A program made the translations under genes and the position numbers. From positions 62,001 through 126,000 of the forward strand of contig NC_064657.1 in the NCBI RefSeq assembly GCF_001723175.1: a DNA stretch of 64,000 nucleotides. The letters run 5' to 3'. Shown one piece after another: positions 57,821 to 64,000 of this stretch. The notes beneath the pieces were generated by a model. It was not told the DNA's origin and searched no databases. It saw nothing but the letters and a program-made list of their open reading frames with translations. The stretch is from Penicillium oxalicum. Lineage: Eukaryota > Ascomycota > Eurotiomycetes > Eurotiales > Aspergillaceae. Each line of letters opens with the position of its first letter. Position 1 is the stretch's first letter.

Positions 57821-59924
57821 ATTGGGTCTCGTGCTTGTCGACGGGGGATCTCGATTGTCGTCGAAGGAATGAAGGAGAGGGGGTAGAGAAGGAGCACAGA
57901 CTGGGGATTGTCGAAGCGGGTGCGAGGGCCAGTTCCACGTGCTCCGTGAAAATGAAGAAGAGGATTATGGGTCTGGGTATTCCAGAGGGATTGATCTGGA
58001 TGTAGACCTCTTGAGACAATCAAAATTGCCCAGCATCCAGCTTAGAATGGAAGAAGGGGGGGGGGGAAGTGTGGATATAATTGACAAGTGCCACTTTCGA
58101 GATATCAACGACCTCGGTTCCGGGCCACTGAAGATCTGGGCTGAATCGGGGAGACAATGGAGCAACGGACTAGTCAACGAAGCAATGGGGGCCAAGGGGA
58201 TATATACAGAGACCTGATGAGATGAAAAATCTCTGCAACAACCTTGTGTGACACACTTTTCCAACCAACAAATTTTGATTATCCTTCTCTCTCTTTTTTT
58301 TCTGCCTAGTTCTTTTTTTTTGGTTCTCCCATTTTGCGAATTCCCCAGTGTCGATTTGGACGAAAGCCTTTTTCCACATGCGATCTTGACGGATTCACCA
58401 GTCCCACCACGTCCTGAAGAGGAATCGAATCAAAAGCACCGAATCCGCTCGGCCGGAGCAGGGAGATCATTCGGCATTTGGTCATTTGGCAGCTCTCGCG
58501 TCCCGTGGAACCAACCGGAGTGGATCCGTCCTGTCAAAGTCCGGCGCACGATCGTTTCAACGGGAAGAATCCAGCCCTGGGCGGTTCCGGTCTGATAGGT
58601 CGGAAAGCAAGAAAAAAAAAAAAAAAAAGGGGGGGGGCGGCGGGGAGGAGAGAACAGCAGGCAAAAGAAAAGAAAAGAAAAGAAAAGGCAAACAACAAGA
58701 AAGCAAAATGGACTATCGTTGACGACAACGGAAGTATCGATTGCCTTGTGGCTTGGGCGGTTGACACATTGCGGACCGTTGGTCCCAGCTCCGGCGCAGG
58801 AGATGGGGTTTTAGACAAGGCTAGTTTTCACCAAAGGAGAGAAACGTCTGGTGGAAGAAGGCGGCGAACTTGGATAGCTCATATTTTCGGGTCATCGAGT
58901 CGATGATCGAGTGGCACCCACCGGCCCAAAGTTCGTCACAGAACTCACAGAGCTCTCATCACTCACTCTCTTTACGCAGGGGGAGCAAAGAGTAAATGTG
59001 CCGGTGTATCGGCCGGTGGTCAAAACCGCGCACTGGGGGATGATGTGTCGACAATCAGTACACTCACACCAGACACTGTAATAAATGATCCCGTACTACC
59101 TGCTGGATACGAGGGTATCGGTACATTTCAACATGACAGGTCAGGGCACCTCGCTTGTCACTGATGATTCCTCGCCAATCGACCTGCTTTCCACGACGCT
59201 CTCTCTCTCAACCGCATCCGCTGTCAAACAAAACTCGGGCCCGCCAACCTGCACAAAGACCCCAATGAAGTAAGCCGGGTCTCCGTCCCCGCCGTTCGGG
59301 TTCCACCAGCACTTTCTTTGCATCTTCCTTCGTCTCGGGAGTCAGTGCTTCTTCAGTTTCTTCAGTTTCTTCGGTGCTCCGTTCTCCAGTTCCTCCGTCA
59401 TCTCCGTGGTGTGGAACAAGATTGTAGTTCCCCCCTCCCTGAAACTGTCCACGCGGAATGACATAACCGGCTGTGCAAACTTTAAATCCTGCGGGTGAAG
59501 GTTCAACGTCCCCTGCATCCAGTGCCGGCGTCGAAGGGACGTGAAAGTGAGGAGCGTAGAGTACTTGCCACACCCGTACTGTTGTCCTTATCATCTACTT
59601 GCAGCCCTGCCTCGTGCTTCCAGCTGTGCCCAGAGTTTCCTGTCTGAAGATGACCCTGTCACCTGGCAACGTGTCTGACATTTCACGCTCCATTCCATCG
59701 TTCTTCCCACCCCTGCCTCATCGAATCAGAACGGGGCTGTGAGGTGACAGGTCAATTCAATTCCCAGAGTAATCCAAAGACAACTGCATGCAATCAAACA
59801 CTCCAACGATCTCCTAACTCAGGAGCCAAAAAATACCATCAGGTCTGAATACTCGTAACAACCCCCGTCGTGCGTCTTCGGCGCAGGGGGTAGCGTTTGT
59901 GGTCGTGCGGGCGAGCCGAGCAAC
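57821..59924. other. 2.1-kb intergenic region with microsatellites
   Basis: No supported gene. A minus frame at 59208-59594 is open for 128 codons with a (Glu-Glu-Thr) repeat, but shows no family or splice partner. Homopolymers and an AAAAG microsatellite lie at 58612-58687. Confidence 0.45.
58612..58687. repeat. A17-G9 homopolymers and (AAAAG)5 microsatellite
   Basis: An A17 run at 58612-58628 is followed directly by G9, then at 58663-58687 by five AAAAG units. Confidence 0.85.
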
Positions 59925-61626
59925 CTATTCATAATTCCAGGCGGAGACAATCGCACAGCCCAAGCACATGGCCGCTTGATGACTCGTCAGCAAGGGCTCT
60001 ACGTTCCCGCACCGGTCTTTCGATGACCAGCTCGATCGGGGGTAACTGACCAAGCACACAGTTCATGTCATAGTATCCCCAAGTGTCCACGAGTCGCCCC
60101 GATATGATAGGTCCAAGGAAAAGGCCGAGCTTCAAACTGAGACTACTGATCACCATGGCGTGCAAGGTCGCTTCTGCGTCGAATGTGTCTGGCTGCTCAT
60201 GGGCGAGTTCCTGAACAGCGCCTGCAAGACAGGGAGAACACAAAAACCGTCAGTGGATGATTTTTCCTCGGATCATTGTACACGCGAGAACAGCCTTACG
60301 AGCAGTCTCCATCAATCCAGCTCCCTGCAACAACGACATGAATACTCCGGCAGTGGCGATGGCACTGGCGTAGATGACCGGTCCTCGCCCCCCGGGGCTT
60401 GTCCAAGGAAATCGTTCATTTCCGGGGGTCCCCGCCAACCATAAAAGGATGGCCAACCCAAAAAATCCCACGGACGCAGTGTGATGCGAGCCAACTCGAC
60501 GTTTCAACCAATGCACTGGAGCACTCAGAAACACATGCGGTCCGTGTAAGACGGCAAAGAGCATACCAGTCGGTTGGCTGCCCCATTGGAAAGCTTCGCT
60601 TACGTGAAGTGGCAGAGTGGTATCAAAGCTACCCGAGACGATCGCGAAGCAAACTGAGCTGAGGATACCCCCCATATAGCGGCGGCTGGTCAGCAAACGG
60701 AAATAGAGATTGAGGTCACGCTTCGCCGATTTCACGTCCGCTGGCAGCTGCGTCCGAATTGTCTTGAAGGAGGCAGGGAGTAGGGGACTATTCTCATCAG
60801 GATTGCTTTCCGTGTCGGTGTGTGACTGTACTTCTGCGACATGAGTTTCAACCGACACCTCTTGCGTCGGTAACAGCATCATACTCTGCAAGATGATACC
60901 AATCAAGCTCGCAGCGAACGCGCTTTTCCAGGCCGTCCAGTAATTGGAGACTTCGAACAGCGTCCCGGCCACTAACGGGCCCCCCGAAGAGCCAGCCGCA
61001 ACGGCCAGAGTCAGAATCCGCTGGATTCTTTCATGACCATCCGACGAACTAACATGCGACAAGGACTTGGCGCCGAGAATGCCCACAATCGCATTAGCTA
61101 GGGCCTGGATGGCCCGCCCCCCAAACAACGTGATCACTGAAATGGTTGATATTAGCTGTGCAACTCTCAATCAGAACAAAATACCTCGTCCAGGGAAATC
61201 AGTTGGCCCGAGCCTCCAGTCACATACCCGAATGCGTAGAAGCAATCAGCACAGAACCACCCAGCTGCCCTATAAGGCCCAGCAAGAGCCACGTGCGGGC
61301 ATGGAGGTAATTTGCCAACCGACCGATGATCGGTGTCACCAAGAACGAGATCAGGGCCGTCTGAGCCAGCAACGCCACACTGACTCGTTGCAGGAGGGCC
61401 GAATCCAGGTTGACTCGATCCTCCAGGATGGATGGCAGGATTGATACGAGGAATTGATGCAGAAACATGTCTAGTGCGCAATTTTAGAAATCATGATCGA
61501 GCTCGGCAGTGAAGCCAAAATCCTCGTACCCGTCAATACTGAAGTCACCGTGGCAATGAGGACGAAAAGGCCCGAAGACCTCCACCGATATCCCCATGGC
61601 ATCCGTTGCGGTGAAGATGCACTCAT
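59925..61626 (-). CDS. MFS transporter, DHA1 (drug:H+ antiporter) type
   Basis: Five exons join in frame from the ATG at 61626 to a TAG at 59925-59927; donors are GTACGA, GTATGT, GTAAGG and GTCAGT. The product is about 470-480 residues. The first helix FVLIATVTSVLTDMFLHQFLV leads to LISFLVTPIIGRLANYLHARTWLLLGLIGQL, the loop 2-3 GxLADxxGRR-like region of MFS, and VITLFGGRAIQALANAIVG is helix 4. A polar central loop (THVAEVQSHTDTESNPDENSP) divides the halves, and the second half ends with MNCVLAAMCLGCAIVSAW, made by the last splice. The last exon is recovered only by this splice; the unspliced frame would lose helix 12. Vesicular-amine-transporter-like fungal exporters look like this. Substrate unknown. 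Confidence 0.85.
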
Positions 61627-62954
61627 GTTGCTGTTTCAGGCCGATGTTGTCGGCATTTAAAGTCCAATGCAAAGCTGAATCTTCATCTCACACAGTCGAG
61701 GAAAGCAAATGAAACAAGAAGATGAGAAATGGAAAGCTTGCCCGTCCAAAGGAAGAACGCATTCTTTTTTCTTTTCTTTTTTTTTTCTCACTTTCAGCTG
61801 ATCGTCGATTCTCTCTACTCCTTCCGCACTGGTTCGTGATTTTGCTCGTATCCCCTGCATAAAAGCTGCACAGAGCGATTTCCCTACAAGTCACCTGGGC
61901 GAGGTGATCTGCAGATCAGCTCCCGCTGATTTGCCTGATTCACACCTAGAGAAGAAATGTGGAGAATGCTCAAAGCACGGTAGGAACACCTGCGCAAGCA
62001 ACAGGTGCGTGGGTTTTCTTCAAGCTGAAAAAAAAAAAAAAAAAAAAAAAAAAAGCCACAGCCCCTGCACAATAACCTACAGGCTTTTCTCGGCGCCACC
62101 GCCTCCGGGCCGCTGGCATTGCAATCTTAGGCGGACCGAGGTGGTGTACGAGTTTTTCAAAGTGTCAAGAGGAAGTCGAAAGACCGGCAGAATCAAGAGG
62201 GTCCATTCTGGTATCTGCAAACTTCAAAGAATGCAATATCCAGGGATCAAGTCACCAGATAGATGGCAGGAAGCCTCACTGTATCCAATTTATCAGACAT
62301 TTCTCAAGGAAAATAAAAAAGGGGGGAACATAAGGCTCTTGATTTTTCTGCTAGATGATCGTCTCGACAACTCCACCACTAGCCCGGATCTAATTGGGTT
62401 TCCCGGCTGTCAGGAGGAGAAGCCGTTTAGTTCATGACCTCGAGCGAGCTTATTCGAAGAACTCGGCAACGGGCCCTTGATTGCTGCACGTAGTATGTAC
62501 TGTTCCAGGAGCCAGCCGTCTCGGAAAAGAAAGATGAGCACATTCGTACCCATCATAATCTACACGAGTACCTGTGGTGGTCTCTGTGGCTGATGGGGAG
62601 AGTCCGAGAGTTCCAAAAGGTGCAGCTGGATCAGAAATTGATCAGGTCATTACTATGAAAAATTAAACTTCAAGAACAAATGGTAAAATCGCAACCCGAC
62701 CGAGAACGGTCGTTGGTCCATCCAGATGAGGTTGTGAAAAATGGACCCCTCCTCATTTCCTCATGGAAACCTCCCATTCCCCATAAATGCAAAAAAAAAA
62801 TCCAGGCAGAGGACAATCGCGCTCATGTTCTCGTGACACGTGATCTCGTTTGGATGGTTCTTCCCCTCCCAGGTATCAATCTGAATGTTGGGCTGTCCTC
62901 CTCATGCTTCCCTTTCTCCCCAAGTCGTCGCCTCCTCGGCGTGATGTGCGCAGG
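61627..62954. other. intergenic with poly-A run
   Basis: Upstream of the MFS gene and downstream of the NTF2-like gene. Contains an A27 run at 62028-62054 and no supported gene; the 177-codon plus frame at 61904-62437 reads through the poly-A as Lys and is rejected. Confidence 0.45.
62028..62054. repeat. poly-A run (A27)
   Basis: Twenty-seven consecutive A. Confidence 0.85.
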
Positions 62955-63344
62955 TTACTGCAAGGTCTCCGAATGGGAGAAGAGGGTCCATTCACCATCG
63001 GATCCCTGGCCCCAGGTGGAAGAGCATGTGGCGCGGTAAGTCTTCTTGCCACGGACGGCATGGATCTTGTAGGACACGGTTCCGGCCATCAGGTCGATAA
63101 TGATCACGCGAACATCGTCGAATTGATACCCATCGAAGCGATGGAAAGGAGGGGCCATGGCTTCGTGAAATTGCTGCTTGTCTTTTAGAGACAAGATCTC
63201 GGGCATCTGTGGGAACATGAGAACGCCCTCCGGGTTGCACAATTTCTCCACGGCGGGCCCCGGGTTGGCAGAGGTCAACGCAGTCCAGAGAGCCTGCTCC
63301 TTGACTGTGAGATCCTCCCGGATGCGATCGTACATGGACGGCAT
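62955..63344 (-). CDS. NTF2/SnoaL-like (DUF4440-type) small protein
   Basis: A single exon of 129 codons from the ATG at 63344. It starts with a helix (MYDRIREDLTVKEQALWTAL), then PAVEKLCNPEGVLMFPQMPEIL, FHRFDGYQFDDVRVIIIDLMAGTVSYKIHAV and finally WTLFSHSETLQ. This alternation of N-terminal helices and a strongly curved sheet, with the terminal strand W-x-L-x-x-H/Q, is the SnoaL/DUF4440 fold. Such proteins bind or modify small hydrophobic molecules, or only form dimers. No signal peptide. Complete. Confidence 0.7.
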   Translation of the reverse strand: MPSMYDRIREDLTVKEQALWTALTSANPGPAVEKLCNPEGVLMFPQMPEILSLKDKQQFHEAMAPPFHRFDGYQFDDVRVIIIDLMAGTVSYKIHAVRGKKTYRATCSSTWGQGSDGEWTLFSHSETLQ

Positions 63345-64000
63345 GGTGGATGGTGGGCGGGCAAGTGCACACGTTCAAAATATTCGGGGAATGTGGACGG
63401 ACAAAGTCGGGAGAAAATGGCTGCCAGACGGTTGTACCTATCAGTACAAATAAAATAAAAGTACAAATTAATACAGAGGTATAGAGTCCCCCAAGCGCGG
63501 CAACTTACTAGCTTAAGAGCGAGTCGGACAGTGAAACTAGACTCGGACGGTTGTTGTTCAGTGCGGCGTGAGATTTGACCGGGAGGTAGACGAGTAGGTG
63601 GACGATAACATGATTATGTACGGGGCTGGTTCTCTCAGTCCTTTAGTACTGATGCCCGTCCACTGGAAAGCCTCGTGTCGTGTTGCGAAAATAGATTAAA
63701 AGTGACGTCACGAAGATGACGTTGGAAGGGGGGGAACCGTTGTAAAAGGACGATCCCCAGAAGGGACAACGTTGAACGGCACGTATAAAAACTTAGTTCT
63801 CTTTCACTGAAAGAGTACCGAAGCATACAGACCCGACCATACAGACCTGTGATGGGTGTATTGTGTACGGTTGTGACCACTGCTCCGTCGAGGATGCGGT
63901 GTCGGTTGAACCATCAACCGTCCCAGTCATACCCTTCCATTCAAGACCTTTTGAATCGAGCTCACGGGTCCTGACTTCTATAGTACTACATACCCATAGT
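63345..64000. other. right flank without gene
   Basis: Promoter side of the NTF2-like gene; short frames only. TGACGTCA, the palindromic CREB/ATF-type site, occurs near 63703-63710 and could be a bZIP binding site. Confidence 0.4.

Noticed and set aside
59208..59594. 128-codon minus-strand frame with Glu-Glu-Thr repeats
   Set aside because: Low-complexity repeat, no family and no splice-supported neighbours.
61904..62437. 177-codon plus-strand frame
   Set aside because: It reads through a 27-base poly-A as Lys and has no domain.

Overview
The window is nuclear DNA of a filamentous ascomycete, most likely a member of the Eurotiales (Aspergillus/Penicillium relatives). The support is short GT...AG introns of about 50-110 bases inside conserved domains, a Zn(II)2Cys6 regulator, DUF3632, DUF1275 and Hsp70-like genes of the kind multiplied in these fungi, and secreted plant-wall enzymes. 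Genes lie on both strands, widely spaced, with no operons. I could reconstruct splice sites for most genes by reading frame continuity. The species is not determined.

Left part (1-17 kb): a set of redox enzymes and peptidases. These are a 5'-incomplete vanadium haloperoxidase-like gene (1202-2510, -), a metzincin-type zinc peptidase (4235-5056, -), an M6 / immune-inhibitor-A-like peptidase (6780-8279, +), a berberine-bridge-type bicovalent FAD oxidase (9039-10899, -) and a very long GMC/cholesterol-oxidase-like protein fused to an alpha/beta hydrolase (12459-16944, -). Several of these families are better known from bacteria. The last gene carries an apparent one-base deletion in its FAD-binding fold.

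Middle (17-33 kb): a membrane-anchored alpha/beta hydrolase, a 2.3-kb gene-poor tract, a GNAT acetyltransferase, a secreted guanyl-specific RNase of the T1/N1 type, a DUF3632 protein, a complete eight-exon Zn2Cys6 transcription factor (27178-29476), a secreted GH30 endo-beta-1,6-galactanase-like enzyme (30675-32138) and the wreck of a sugar transporter of the major facilitator superfamily.

Right part (33-64 kb): a 4-coumarate-CoA-ligase-like adenylating enzyme, a long gene-poor stretch, a decayed Hsp70-like gene (8-bp tandem-repeat frameshift plus a late nonsense codon) facing a coiled-coil protein gene, an isocitrate lyase/PEP mutase family enzyme, a DUF1275 membrane protein, a secreted GH43-CBM6 enzyme, a secreted PL1 pectate lyase, a salicylate-hydroxylase-like FAD monooxygenase, a DHA1-type MFS transporter and a small NTF2/SnoaL-like protein.

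Functional reading: GH30, GH43-CBM6 and PL1 would act outside the cell on arabinogalactan/arabinoxylan/pectin. The FAD oxidases, CoA ligase, monooxygenase and MFS pump are typical accessory-metabolism parts, but no polyketide or peptide synthase is present, so I do not claim a biosynthetic cluster. At least two genes are clearly broken (Hsp70-like, sugar transporter) and two more probably are (GMC fusion, haloperoxidase). This fits an accessory, decaying region.
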